In this document: positions 42,536 to 51,978 of the stretch, one piece after another
How positions within the stretch are numbered: position 1 is the first letter of the stretch
How the letters are laid out: each line of letters starts with the position of its first letter
Origin: an uncultured Nitrosospira sp.
GTDB lineage: Bacteria; Nitrospirota; Nitrospiria; Nitrospirales; Nitrospiraceae
Assembly: GCA_900696515.1 (NCBI GenBank)
Contig: CAADGK010000039.1
Span: 62,001-126,000 of the forward strand
DNA: 64,000 nucleotides
Reading direction: 5' to 3'
Notes under the pieces: model-generated
What the model was told of the DNA's origin: nothing
The model's input: only the letters and a program-made list of their open reading frames with translations
The model's database searches: none
Made by a program: the position numbers and the translations under genes

Positions 42536-43500
42536 TGGCTGATTCCTCTCATTGGCCCGGCGGTCGGCTTTCCCGCTTTCAGGAGCGATGCCCCTTTCTT
42601 ACAGAATGTTTCAACCTGATTGGCAATCTGGTGATAGGCCTCCGCCGTGGGCGTATCAGAGTTAAAGAGTGCGAACGGTTCTCCGGCATCCGATTGCGTG
42701 ACTACGTCCGGATCGAGCGGAATGCGCCCCAGGAACGGAACCCCCATGTCGCTCGCGGAAGCTTCCCCGCCGCCCTTGCGGAACACATCAATCTGCGTAT
42801 GGCAATGGGGACACTCAAGCCCGCTCATGTTTTCCACGATGCCGATGATCGGCACCTCACTGTCCTTACAAAACGTCACTGATTTGCGCGAGTCGAGCAG
42901 CGCCACTTCCTGAGGAGTCGTGACGATGACAGCGCCGCTGACTTGGCCGAGCAGATCGATCGTGGTGACTGATTCGTTGCCGGTTCCAGGAGGAAGATCG
43001 ATCAGGAGGAAATTCAGATCTTGCCAATCGACTCCCCCCAGGAGCTGATTGATGAATTCATACTTATAGGCGTCTCGCCAGATAATGGGATCATCCGAGT
43101 TTTGCAGCAGAAACGACATAGAGGCAATCTTCAAATTATACGCCTGGAAGGGAATAATCCCGCCGGAGGTGCTGATCTTGAGCTTCTGCCCTTCGGCCCC
43201 GACCATCTTGGGAATATTGGGACCATGGATGTCCATATCGCAGATGCCGACATGCCATCCCTTGAGAGCCAGACTCACCGCGATATTCGTGGTACAGGTA
43301 CTCTTCCCCACGCCACCCTTGTTGCTCATGATGAGGACCTTGTACTCAATCCGCTCCATCCGCTTGGCCACCAGCCAGCGGCTGTGCCCTTCCTTATCCT
43401 TTTGACACTGTTCTGTTTCATCACAGATGGCACAGGCCCACATGTAGGTACATGCATCTCCGCTTCCGCTGCTATTGATCACATTGAGTTCACGAGCCAT
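42532..43500 (-). CDS. Mrp/NBP35-type Fe-S cluster carrier ATPase
   Basis: 322 residues from the ATG at 43500. P-loop with deviant Walker A SNKGGVGKSTCTTNIAV near residue 58, DMDIHGPNIPKMVGAEGQ, then LLIDLPPGTGNES and VTTPQEVALLDSRKS. The N-terminus holds CAICDETEQC and the C-terminal part a CPHCHTQIDVF, together resembling Nbp35/Mrp cysteine pairs used to hold a transferable Fe-S cluster. Such proteins help mature Fe-S enzymes, fitting the neighbouring Mo-enzyme maturation genes. The longer upstream ORF to 43728 reads into tatC and is not coding here. Confidence 0.93.
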   Translation of the reverse strand: MARELNVINSSGSGDACTYMWACAICDETEQCQKDKEGHSRWLVAKRMERIEYKVLIMSNKGGVGKSTCTTNIAVSLALKGWHVGICDMDIHGPNIPKMVGAEGQKLKISTSGGIIPFQAYNLKIASMSFLLQNSDDPIIWRDAYKYEFINQLLGGVDWQDLNFLLIDLPPGTGNESVTTIDLLGQVSGAVIVTTPQEVALLDSRKSVTFCKDSEVPIIGIVENMSGLECPHCHTQIDVFRKGGGEASASDMGVPFLGRIPLDPDVVTQSDAGEPFALFNSDTPTAEAYHQIANQVETFCKKGASLLKAGKPTAGPMRGISQ

Positions 43501-43538
43501 GAATAGTCTTTCTACTAAACGGTTTATTCCAAATCCTG

Positions 43539-44489
43539 CTAACGCGGCCGTCCCCCCGGAACTCCCACATAGTCCTCGCCCGTAGAAGCCTTCGGCATCG
43601 CCACCCCGGCGGCACTTCCGCCAACTCCCGACCCCGCCATCGCCGTCGTTGGAACAGACGGTTGGCCGGACTCGGCATCGGCAGCTGGTTTTTTTCCAAA
43701 GACTTTCGCGCCAAAAATCCCGACCCAATAGAGCAGAAACATGGGACCGGCCATCAGCGTTTGATTGAATGGGTCAGGCGTAGGAGTCAGGATGGCGGCA
43801 ATCACGAACGACCCCAACAACGCCCACTTCCAATATTGAATCAGAAACGGCGCATCCACCCACCCGAGCTTCGCCATAAGCGTCAGGGCCAACGGCACTT
43901 CGAAAATCAGCCCGAACACCATCAAAAACCAGAGGGCGAACCCGACATATTGCGCAATAGAAATCTGCGGTGCAAATCCTGCGTTGACGCCGTATGAAAT
44001 CAAAAAATTTAACGCGAACGGCAGAACGAAAAAAAATGAAAAGCCCGCCCCTGCATAAAAGGCCGCCGCGCTGACACACACAAACGGGCCCACAAACCGC
44101 CGTTCTTGGGCGTGCAGTCCAGGAACCACGAACCGCCAGATCTCATACAGCAGATACGGCATGGCGAGCACGATGGCACACAAGCCCGCCACCTTGACGT
44201 TCTGCCAGAGTGCTTCCGCCGGGGCAAGAAACACAAACGGCACCGTCGGGAGATCGGTCGGTTCCCATGTCAACTGACTGGGAACGAACATATTCTGCAG
44301 CGGAACGCGCAACCATTTGACGAGTGCGTCGGCATACAAGAAGGTCCCCATGAAGACGACCGCCAGGGCGATCACCGCACGAGTCAGCCGGACCTGGAAC
44401 TCCACCAGGTGTTCCATGACCGGCATTTTCTTATCTTCCAGCGGCTTAAAAACCGAGTCCTGCAGCCACTGGTTCAGTTTGTTCAACAC
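43539..44489 (-). CDS. tatC: Sec-independent protein translocase TatC
   Basis: 316 residues and six transmembrane helices. Family features are MPVMEHLVEFQVRLTRAVIAL (the usual HLxELRxR region, here HLVEFQVRL), the segment with Pro and Tyr in YEIWRFVVPGLHAQERRFVGP near 135, and GLIFEVPLALTLMAKLGWVD near 195. TatC with TatA forms the pore receptor for folded, cofactor-bearing proteins. The C-terminal 60 residues are a Gly/Ala/Pro/Ser-rich cytoplasmic tail (AMAGSGVGGSAAGVAMP) not seen in E. coli TatC. TatA/B are not in the window. It starts 99 bp after the protease gene. Confidence 0.94.
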   Translation of the reverse strand: MLNKLNQWLQDSVFKPLEDKKMPVMEHLVEFQVRLTRAVIALAVVFMGTFLYADALVKWLRVPLQNMFVPSQLTWEPTDLPTVPFVFLAPAEALWQNVKVAGLCAIVLAMPYLLYEIWRFVVPGLHAQERRFVGPFVCVSAAAFYAGAGFSFFFVLPFALNFLISYGVNAGFAPQISIAQYVGFALWFLMVFGLIFEVPLALTLMAKLGWVDAPFLIQYWKWALLGSFVIAAILTPTPDPFNQTLMAGPMFLLYWVGIFGAKVFGKKPAADAESGQPSVPTTAMAGSGVGGSAAGVAMPKASTGEDYVGVPGGRPR

Positions 44490-44588
44490 GGAGCCTCGTA
44501 CAAACTGGAATCTGTCGATCCGGCGATCTGCCGATCTGGTCTCCGGTCACCAACAGATCGACGGATCAACAAATATCCCTATTACTTC

Positions 44589-46091
44589 TTACTTCGGATT
44601 GATCGCCACGAAGAGGCTGTTCCCCTGACGATTGACCAGCAAGACCGCGAGCTCGTCTTTCTTAATTTTTTCGGCGGCTTTTTGGTACTCGCTGAGCGTC
44701 TTGATAGGTTCATGGTTGATTTCTTGGATGACATCGCCGCGCTGCAAGCCGGCTGCTTCCGCCTGTCCACCCGGCTCCACCGAGATGATCACCACGCCGG
44801 CCGTCTTGGAAGGAATGTTTAATTGGCTCATCAACGCATTGTCCAACGCCTGGACGCGAAGCGATGCCAGCACATTGTCCGGTGGCTTGATCTGCTCTCC
44901 CGCTTCCTTCGGTGGCCCCGGCTCCTTCTTGGCCAAGACTTCATCCGATGGACGCTCAGCCACCTTCACGGCAATGACCTGCTCCTTCCCTTCACGGACG
45001 ACCTTCACCTGGGCATCTTTACCAACGACCGTTCTTGCGACCAGGTTGCGCAGCTGACTGACCGTCTGTACTTCCTTCCCGTTGAACGCCACCACCACGT
45101 CACCCCGCTTGATTCCGGCGGCATGCGAGGGACCATTTTCATTGACGTCGCTGATCAACACGCCTTTTCGCTGATCCGGAAGCTTGAAGGATTTTGCCAA
45201 GGCCGGCGTGATTTCCTGAATGGCCACGCCCATCCACCCGCGCACGACCTTCCCGGTTTTTTGGAGGCTATCGACGATATCCAGCGCGATGCTGCTGGGA
45301 ATCGCAAACCCAATGCCCTCCGATCCGCCGGTCCTCGAGAAAATCGCGGTGTTGATCCCGATCAGATCCCCATTCATATTGACGAGCGCCCCACCCGAAT
45401 TTCCAGGGTTGATGGCCGCATCGGTCTGGATAAAGTCTTCATAGTCGGCAATTCCCACATTGCCGCGCCCCAAAGCACTGATAATGCCGAGCGTCACGGT
45501 CGAGCTCAAGCCGAACGGACTTCCGACGGCCAACACGAGATCCCCGACCTGGAGCTTCTCATACTCCGCCCACTTGAGTGACGGCAGGTCCTTGGCATCG
45601 ATCTTGACCACCGCCAAGTCAGTCTTCGGATCAGTCCCGACGATCTTGGCGGAAAACTCCCGCCGGTCGCTCAGCGTCACAGTAATCTGGGTCGCCCCTT
45701 CCACAACGTGATTATTGGTCACGATATACCCGTTGGCATCGAGAATGACTCCCGAGCCGGCACTCTGATCAGGTTTGCCATGCGGACCGGGAGGGCCATG
45801 TGGAGCCGGCGGAATCGGTGACTCACCGCCGGGCTCATCCCCGGGAGGCGGCGTCCCGAATGGGTTCGGCGGAACCCCTCCTCGTCTCCGACTCCCTTCC
45901 CCTCCACCGGTGACGGCAATGTTCACGACGGCAGGCATCGTCTTTTTCACAATTTCCGAGAACCCCTGGGCCCATGCCGGAGGAACTCCGGAAGCCGAGA
46001 CAGGTGACACGCATCCACTGCCGATCAGAGCAGAGACGGCCAATCCACAAGCCATGAGCATGTTCGTCGTTTTCTGAGTCCACATGAACAT
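44589..46091 (-). CDS. degQ: Do-family (DegQ/HtrA) periplasmic serine protease
   Basis: 500 residues: signal peptide ACGLAVSALIGSGC with a lipobox-like Cys, then a Gly/Pro-rich LA loop (PFGTPPPGDEPGGE). The catalytic triad is His in YIVTNNHVVEG, Asp in GTDPKTDLAVVKID and Ser in INPGNSGGALVN. Two PDZ domains follow (about 285-375 and 410-495; DVNENGPSHAAGIKRGDVVVAFNG and VEPGGQAEAAGLQRGDVIQEINH). The protein degrades or refolds misfolded exported proteins. The first Met choice is uncertain; M12 is possible. Downstream is tatC. Confidence 0.95.
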   Translation of the reverse strand: MFMWTQKTTNMLMACGLAVSALIGSGCVSPVSASGVPPAWAQGFSEIVKKTMPAVVNIAVTGGGEGSRRRGGVPPNPFGTPPPGDEPGGESPIPPAPHGPPGPHGKPDQSAGSGVILDANGYIVTNNHVVEGATQITVTLSDRREFSAKIVGTDPKTDLAVVKIDAKDLPSLKWAEYEKLQVGDLVLAVGSPFGLSSTVTLGIISALGRGNVGIADYEDFIQTDAAINPGNSGGALVNMNGDLIGINTAIFSRTGGSEGIGFAIPSSIALDIVDSLQKTGKVVRGWMGVAIQEITPALAKSFKLPDQRKGVLISDVNENGPSHAAGIKRGDVVVAFNGKEVQTVSQLRNLVARTVVGKDAQVKVVREGKEQVIAVKVAERPSDEVLAKKEPGPPKEAGEQIKPPDNVLASLRVQALDNALMSQLNIPSKTAGVVIISVEPGGQAEAAGLQRGDVIQEINHEPIKTLSEYQKAAEKIKKDELAVLLVNRQGNSLFVAINPK

Positions 46092-46404
46092 ATCTGAATT
46101 CCTCCAGGATGTGACTCTTGCTTCAGAGTCCTATTGGAAATGGGCCCCTATACCAGCCGAACGATCCATTTTACACTACTCGTTCGACCGGCATCAAAGA
46201 AGAAAAGGTCCGGTGACGGGCGCTGAACTTGATCCGCACCACTCAGCAAACACCTGACACGTCATTACCGTACCAGACCGTCGGTGTTGTACACCAGGCC
46301 TCCGTGCATAGCCCCGTTGCATTCATATGAGGTTTCCAGTACCGTGACAAACGGTCAGCCCTGTCATGCAAGCAGAAGAGGAAGAAGCGCGGGCAAGAGC
46401 CCAT
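46092..46404. other. Divergent intergenic region
   Basis: About 310 bp between the Do-family protease and the pseudocaspase gene. It should hold two promoters. No convincing RNA, repeat or small gene is seen; overlapping frames here have no family-like content. The first 39 bp before 46405 can be read as an N-terminal extension of the next gene. Confidence 0.4.
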
Positions 46405-48261
46405 ATGAATCGATTCTGCGATATACGTATTCTGACAGACTCGTGGATCGGCGCTGCACTCCTCGTCCTCGCCGGCTGTGCGACCCATCTTGAGTTTCCC
46501 CCGTTGGGAACCCCTCTGCCCGCCAGTGCCAAACTGGAGACGTCCTCGACCCTGAAAGACCTCACGCTTCGCTATACGAATACATGCGGTCACCTTCAGG
46601 AAGTTCCGTTAGGGGAGCGTTTGCAGGAAGCGTTACAGCAGGGCCTTCACCGAACCTTTGAGCGTATGGTTGTAGACGGAGGAGAAACAGCCGGCCCACC
46701 GGATCATGTCGTTCAGGTCGACCTGATTGACTCGTCATTCGACCTCAACAAAGAGGCGCTCTACGACCGCGCCCCGGCCGTTATCCATCTCAACGCAATC
46801 GCGCGAGTCTATGACCGCAAGAGAACGTTGCTCCGACAGACGGACATCGCGGTGTCCCGCCAGGAGCGTCTCCGGCTCGAACAGGTCTCAAAGAACTGCG
46901 ATTATCTCATTGATCCGTTCATCCAGGACACCTCGATCGACTTTGCAACCAGAGTTGTCCTCACGGCGAAGCAGGCTGCAGGAAGCTATACCGATCTCAG
47001 CGCAACCGAGCCGATTACTCCATCAGCGGGAATCCTCCCTGCGCCCCCCGCCTTGAATCCCGCACGTCCCGACCAACTAAGCAACCCTGCGGCTTCAACC
47101 ACCCTCCGGTTCAAGGCGCTCTTACTCGATGAAAACAATGACCTCTTGCTCGAAGGTGGTGAACATGTTCGCATCCGCGTCGACGTCGTGAACACAGGAT
47201 CAACCCCGGTCGAGAACGCCTCGGCCTCGTTGACCGGAACGCGACTCGCCCTCGAACATTTTCCCACGACCGTCTTGAGAATCCCCCCGCTGCAACCGGG
47301 CCAAACCAGATCGTTGGAATTTGTCGCCACCCTGCCCCTGCTCGCACAGCCGGAACCAGCCGAAATCCGGGTGATCGTGGAAGAACGCAGCGGTGTCTCG
47401 GCCCCATTGCAAACGCTGTCCTTCACAATCGCTCCTACGGGAACGAAAGGTGACGATATCGATCAGGTGTCGCCCCAAGCGTCAACCATTCAGCACCCGG
47501 AGACCTCCGTTATTGCTATCGGCGTCAGCTCTACCCTCACGCAGCAGATTCCGTCACGCAAGCATGCGTCACATGATGCAGAAACGGTCGCCAAGTATTT
47601 CCAAACGCTCGGAGGCGTACCTTCTTCCAATATCGCACTATTGATGGACCGCAAGGCCACCTCTGCACAGATCGAGAAAACCCTGCGCGAATGGCTCCCA
47701 GCTCGATCGACGAGGGACGGGACCGTCATCATCTATTTTTCTGGCCACGCCATGGTCTCCCCGAGGGGAGAAATCATGCTCGTCCCCTACGACGGGACGA
47801 AAACCCCGACCAGCCTCTACCGGCTGAGCGCCCTGGAATCAGTCCTCTCGAAGCTGAATCCCAAGCAGGCCATCGTGATCTTTGACGGAAGGACCTCCCC
47901 TGTTATCGACCAGATCAAGACGCCCATCATCCCCCGATGGGATCTGGATGGGGAGAACACGATTCGCTTGATTGCCGTCGAGGGTCTTGCAGCCGGAATC
48001 GAAGACGACGGCCATCGTCACGGACTCTTTACCTATTATCTGCTGCGAGGTCTGCGTGGGGAGGCGGACACGAACCGAGACGGGAAGATCACCCTCGGCG
48101 AGGTAAGTGGATTCGTGCGGCAGAAAGTCGCTTGGGCCTCAAAATCCCAGTTTGGTACGGCCCAGCGCCCGCAATTGATCCCACTGCTGAAACCGGATGA
48201 CAAAGTCGCTGACCTGATTCTCACCACACTGCCCTCCCTCGCCGCGTCGGAAAGGCCTTAA
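46405..48261 (+). CDS. Lipoprotein with C-terminal caspase-like domain lacking the catalytic Cys
   Basis: 618 residues from the ATG at 46405, which gives a lipoprotein signal (SWIGAALLVLAGC; an ATG at 46366 adds an acidic leader). Residues 30-205 form an unassigned envelope domain; 210-340 look like a beta-sandwich with an Ala-rich linker. The C-terminal 230 residues are a peptidase C14 (caspase) fold: IGVSSTLTQ, HASHDAETVAKYFQTLGG, and the catalytic-type His in IIYFSGHAMVSP (His448). Where VIFDACxS is expected it reads AIVIFDGRTSP (Asp494-Gly-Arg), and the whole domain contains no Cys. An EF-hand-like DTNRDGKITLGE follows. It is likely a pseudo-enzyme binding or scaffolding protein at the outer membrane. 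Confidence 0.87.
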   Translation: MNRFCDIRILTDSWIGAALLVLAGCATHLEFPPLGTPLPASAKLETSSTLKDLTLRYTNTCGHLQEVPLGERLQEALQQGLHRTFERMVVDGGETAGPPDHVVQVDLIDSSFDLNKEALYDRAPAVIHLNAIARVYDRKRTLLRQTDIAVSRQERLRLEQVSKNCDYLIDPFIQDTSIDFATRVVLTAKQAAGSYTDLSATEPITPSAGILPAPPALNPARPDQLSNPAASTTLRFKALLLDENNDLLLEGGEHVRIRVDVVNTGSTPVENASASLTGTRLALEHFPTTVLRIPPLQPGQTRSLEFVATLPLLAQPEPAEIRVIVEERSGVSAPLQTLSFTIAPTGTKGDDIDQVSPQASTIQHPETSVIAIGVSSTLTQQIPSRKHASHDAETVAKYFQTLGGVPSSNIALLMDRKATSAQIEKTLREWLPARSTRDGTVIIYFSGHAMVSPRGEIMLVPYDGTKTPTSLYRLSALESVLSKLNPKQAIVIFDGRTSPVIDQIKTPIIPRWDLDGENTIRLIAVEGLAAGIEDDGHRHGLFTYYLLRGLRGEADTNRDGKITLGEVSGFVRQKVAWASKSQFGTAQRPQLIPLLKPDDKVADLILTTLPSLAASERP

Positions 48262-48943
48262 CTCGCGAGAGTCATGGCGGTTTGATGATCGAGAACCGCA
48301 CCAAGCCTAACAGCCTTGCCCGCCCCTTCAACTGAATTGCGGCTAGAAACGGTATCCGTGCCCTTCATATGCATTCATCACGCCACTGAGACCATGCAAA
48401 GGGACGCTTTCGTTTTTGGACCGGAGGCTGTTGCCTACCCTCTCGCATAAAGTCGTCCGTAAACATGGTGAGGCTGTCGGTGAGCGGCTGCCGTGTCTGT
48501 TTCTTCGGACGAATCACAAGCGTATTGCCTCAGCGCTAAATCTCGACCTCGGCACTTTCCAACTGAAACTCGCGGGGGATTCGGACAGCCCGGCTGTTGC
48601 CGCTCATAAACAGCGTCGTGTTCTTCTTCATCGCCACCATCATCCTCTCGCTGTGTATATACGTCATGATGTACAGCGACCCATCCGCTGTCAATGACCG
48701 TCACGGAATGGAAAGACGAATTGGACAAGACGCTGGAAGACTGTTCAGATACCAAAACCCGACTCTTTCATGCACTTCTCGCGCAAGGAAGAGGATCCTA
48801 TACTGAACGCGACGAAACAAAGGCGCGTGACGGAAGTGCATATAGCAAGACCAATTTCCGCATACAGAGTGCACATTCTATCAAGGACTCACAGCCGACT
48901 CTCGCTGATTTCTTGAGTTGTGATCGTTGCCTCTGAACGCCAC
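48262..48943. other. Intergenic region with possible small genes
   Basis: About 680 bp with no clear gene. Two short plus-strand frames were examined. One (48597-48806, TTG start) has a single strong transmembrane helix (VVFFFIATIILSLCIYVMM); the other (48694-48936) is charged (TVTEWKDELDKTLEDC). They overlap in different frames and could be one gene with a shift, or nothing. No ribosome site of note supports either. Confidence 0.25.
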
Positions 48944-49600
48944 TTAGAAATGCACGGACAACCCACCGACTCCATGAAGACTGTTCAATGGGAACTCCCT
49001 CCTAACGGTGCCAAAACCGGGTTCCTTAGATTCCAGCCTATGAGAAGCATGGGTAAATTTCCCTTCAAAAAATACAGCAAGATGTTTGAATAGAAACACT
49101 TTCACTCCGCCTAATCCCTGGAACGCCGCATCAGTGTCATCTGTACTCTCAAACCCGTTAGAGCGCACGTGTTGCATACCCCCGCCAAGACCGATGTAGG
49201 GAAACCATCTCCCATTCGGCAGATCCGCGCTCACTCCCATCGGAACCCTGGCCAGAACATTGATGCCGAAGTAGCCCGCTCTGAGCGATGGGTGAGGATC
49301 ATAATATGTGATCTCCCCCTCCGTCCCAATATCGATTCCCCATGTTTTCCGGTATTCGGTAAACCACACACCAACTTTCCCACCAAAGGATGGAGAATCT
49401 TCGAGATCGATATTTTGATATGTGAAACTGCCAAAAGATCCCCCAACAGTCACATCCGTCTTAAAGGGAAAGGAGTACCCGCCAAACCCTGATAGGTACA
49501 GATCAAGTGGTTTGACATAAATCTCTTCTTGCGCCCCCGCAATCTCAGAAACACACAACATGCCCATCACCAGCACGACACTCCACACAGTCGAGTTCAT
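48944..49600 (-). CDS. Outer membrane beta-barrel protein
   Basis: 218 residues. A signal peptide (VWSVVLVMGMLCVSEIAG, cleavage near GAQEE) is followed by alternating hydrophobic/polar strands such as LYLSGFGGYSFPF, GVWFTEYRKTWGIDIG and WFPYIGLGGGMQHV, and a C-terminal Phe (GGLSVHF) as in outer-membrane barrels recognised by BamA. Eight to ten strands are likely (OmpA-like or OMP_b-brl type). Function unknown. A promoter must lie in the following 540-bp gap. Confidence 0.85.
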   Translation of the reverse strand: MNSTVWSVVLVMGMLCVSEIAGAQEEIYVKPLDLYLSGFGGYSFPFKTDVTVGGSFGSFTYQNIDLEDSPSFGGKVGVWFTEYRKTWGIDIGTEGEITYYDPHPSLRAGYFGINVLARVPMGVSADLPNGRWFPYIGLGGGMQHVRSNGFESTDDTDAAFQGLGGVKVFLFKHLAVFFEGKFTHASHRLESKEPGFGTVRREFPLNSLHGVGGLSVHF

Positions 49601-50139
49601 TCATCCCTCCTCCGAAGGTGGATCATTGCTGTTATCGTTATCCATGTCAGCGATATAAACAGATCCATGTAAGACAGGCATGTATTACGGAAAACTTCAA
49701 ACCCCAGAGTGCCATTGATTTCCTGAAACTCTCATACTAATCGTTGATCGATCGCCGAGAGCAGGAGATCATTGCGTCCATCAGAAGGGTGGTCCGCATT
49801 GAGTGATGGTGTGCGCCTATTGCTACGCCAGAATATGGAATAAAATCCATTGCGCTGAAGGTGGGAGGCAATAGGTTGGCTGATGACCGGATTACTGCTA
49901 CGGAGGGGTAGGCAACATCTAGGGTCGGATCTTCACGCATGCATAGTGAGGAGATACAGATTGAGCTTTGCCGTCTGACATCCTCACGTCAGGCGTAGCG
50001 TCTACCGAAGACGGTCTGTCATTCGGTCTTACCATCCCTTCGTGACAACAAAAGGGGGTGGGGAGTTGCCTCCCCACCCCCTTTTGATCGGTTTAAAGGA
50101 AAGCAGAGACGAATGATCGCCTCTGCTCACGCGGTGCTT
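49601..50139. other. Intergenic region upstream of the OMP gene
   Basis: About 540 bp, lower in coding signal than its flanks. It contains the OMP gene's promoter on one side and, at the other end, the strong terminator at 50050-50085. No tRNA or repeat array is seen. Short frames within it have no support. Confidence 0.4.
50050..50085 (-). terminator. Strong intrinsic terminator (perfect 16-bp stem)
   Basis: A perfect 16-bp stem (50050-50065 with 50070-50085) encloses a 4-nt loop; each outer end is AAAA/TTTT, so it can terminate from both directions. It lies 55 bp after the stop of the five-repeat secreted protein. Confidence 0.93.
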
Positions 50140-51978
50140 CTATTGACCGGCTACTTGCAGTTGAATGCTCCCTGTTTCCGCCAGCGCAGGGTTGATGGTG
50201 ATCGTGTACGTATCCGTCGTAGCCAGCGTCACCGTATTGAGGTTAAAACTGGACGCGGAGCTCGTCGCCCCTGCTTGCAAGACCCCGCTCGGCGTGTAGA
50301 GGTTCACTGCCACGCTGTCAAACTTATTATTGGTCGCCTTGATCGTGATCTGTTGATTGGCCGTACCGCTAAACGTATAGCGACCGCTCTGACCAGCCCG
50401 GCTGATCATGATCGGTCTCGGCGCGGCATTGATCTTGAGCGAATCCGACACCTCTGTCGAGAGTGTCAGCGTCATATTGCCGGTATAAGGCCCTCCCGGA
50501 CGAACAAGCACGGTATAGGCACCGGTAGCCGGCAGGGGATTTGAAATTTCAAGCGCGCCGCCTGCCGTCCCTACGGTCGTGGAAGCCAGCTGGATGCCAT
50601 TCTGGTCCAGAAGCGAAATACTGCTGGACGTGAGCCCAACAGCCGTGAGTCCAAGGCTTACCCATTGTCCTGCATTGCCGTTAAACGTATAGCGTGCGGT
50701 CTTGCCTGGTTTGTTCAAGCTCACGGTCACCGGCGCTCCGTCAAGCGCGAGCGTGCCCGAGACAGGTGACGACAACGCAAGGGTCATGCTGCCGGTGTTA
50801 TTACCGACCGGATCCACGACGATCGTGTAGGCTCCTGTTTCCGGTAATGCCATGGCTGGGTCGAGGCTGCCGCCGCTGGAACCGATCGTGGTGGATGCCA
50901 CTTTGCTGCCATCCGGTTTCAACAGTGATATCGTACTCGAGGCGATCGAGACGCCGGTAAGGCCGAGATTGACCCATTGGCCCGCCGACGCATTAAAGGT
51001 ATACAAAGCGCGTTGACCCGGCACGGTCAATGTCGGAGTGACCGTCATCTGATCGATCATGATGTTGCCCAGGAGATCCGGAGCATTGTAGAGCGCGAGC
51101 TTTACGGTTCCGGTATAGCTCAACTCCGGATCGATCAGGACCACATAGGTCCCGGAGGCCGGAAGAACTTGCGCATCAACCACCGCTCCCGCGTGGGCGA
51201 ATGAGGTAGGCTGTCCCAGGGGACTGCCATCCGGCTTGAGAATCGACACATACCCGCTTCTGATCGTCACATCACTCAACTGTAAGCTGACCGTCTGGCC
51301 GCTGTTGCCGGAGAAGGTATACCGCGCGTTTTGCCCGGCACGGCCGATGGCAACCGGTACCGCCGAACCCTGGGGCACGATCGTACCCTCCAGTTCATTT
51401 GAAACGGTGATCGTGAAGCTCCCAGTATAGGTGCTGAGGGGATCGAAGAAAATCGTATAGGTTCCCGTTGCCGGCAATTCCACAAGGTCCACGCTGCTGC
51501 CGTTCATCTCGCTTGAGGAGATGGTTGCTCCTGAGTCAGCGGTAAATTGATACGCAGTCGCGGAGGTCTGAACCTGCGTCTGAGAAGATAGCGGTCGAGT
51601 ACCCATCGTCGCATAGTAGTTCTTCACGGCGGTCGGTTGTCTGGCAATCAGACTTCCATCCGGCCCGTAGACCGACACCTGAAACTGTGTGAGGCTGACC
51701 GAACTAAAACCGAGATTGATGCGCTGCCCGGCCGTGCCCTGAAAGGTCATCGCGCCATTCTTGTTCGGAGTGGCAATCTTGACCGTCACCGGCTCCCCTC
51801 CGACAGCAACGCGTCCATTGTATTCCAGGTCTGCCGCTACGACACCCGGCGGGAGGGAACCCTCTCCTGCATAACTGGCTTCTGTGGCCACACTGAACGT
51901 GATCCCTGCCGATACAAGCGCGAGCGATGCTGCTACGACTGCTACTCGGCACTTCACCCAAGGACATAGGCTGCGCAT
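50140..51978 (-). CDS. Secreted protein with five beta-sandwich (PPC-like) repeats
   Basis: 612 residues from the ATG at 51978, chosen for AGGAGGGCGACT upstream; the longer frame adds 29 residues. A signal peptide (VAVVAASLALVSAGITF) is followed by about five repeats of roughly 100-110 residues. Each has a core like GRAGQNARYTFSGNSGQ, a SILKPDGS-type strand and an ending like LPATGTYTIFFDP, then YTGSFTITVS. This is the bacterial pre-peptidase (PPC)-like fold. There is no peptidase domain or sorting tail. Likely it is a surface or matrix component. Confidence 0.88.
   Translation of the reverse strand: MRSLCPWVKCRVAVVAASLALVSAGITFSVATEASYAGEGSLPPGVVAADLEYNGRVAVGGEPVTVKIATPNKNGAMTFQGTAGQRINLGFSSVSLTQFQVSVYGPDGSLIARQPTAVKNYYATMGTRPLSSQTQVQTSATAYQFTADSGATISSSEMNGSSVDLVELPATGTYTIFFDPLSTYTGSFTITVSNELEGTIVPQGSAVPVAIGRAGQNARYTFSGNSGQTVSLQLSDVTIRSGYVSILKPDGSPLGQPTSFAHAGAVVDAQVLPASGTYVVLIDPELSYTGTVKLALYNAPDLLGNIMIDQMTVTPTLTVPGQRALYTFNASAGQWVNLGLTGVSIASSTISLLKPDGSKVASTTIGSSGGSLDPAMALPETGAYTIVVDPVGNNTGSMTLALSSPVSGTLALDGAPVTVSLNKPGKTARYTFNGNAGQWVSLGLTAVGLTSSSISLLDQNGIQLASTTVGTAGGALEISNPLPATGAYTVLVRPGGPYTGNMTLTLSTEVSDSLKINAAPRPIMISRAGQSGRYTFSGTANQQITIKATNNKFDSVAVNLYTPSGVLQAGATSSASSFNLNTVTLATTDTYTITINPALAETGSIQLQVAGQ

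Noticed and set aside
43501-43728. N-terminal extension of the Mrp gene
   Set aside because: Reads backwards through the tatC tail region; the ATG at 43500 fits the family.
44823-45581. 252-aa open frame on the plus strand
   Set aside because: Antisense to the Do-family protease with its catalytic motifs.
48435-48755. Minus-strand 106-aa frame in the 48.3-48.9 kb gap
   Set aside because: No hydrophobic core or motif, His/Asp/Glu-rich shadow composition.
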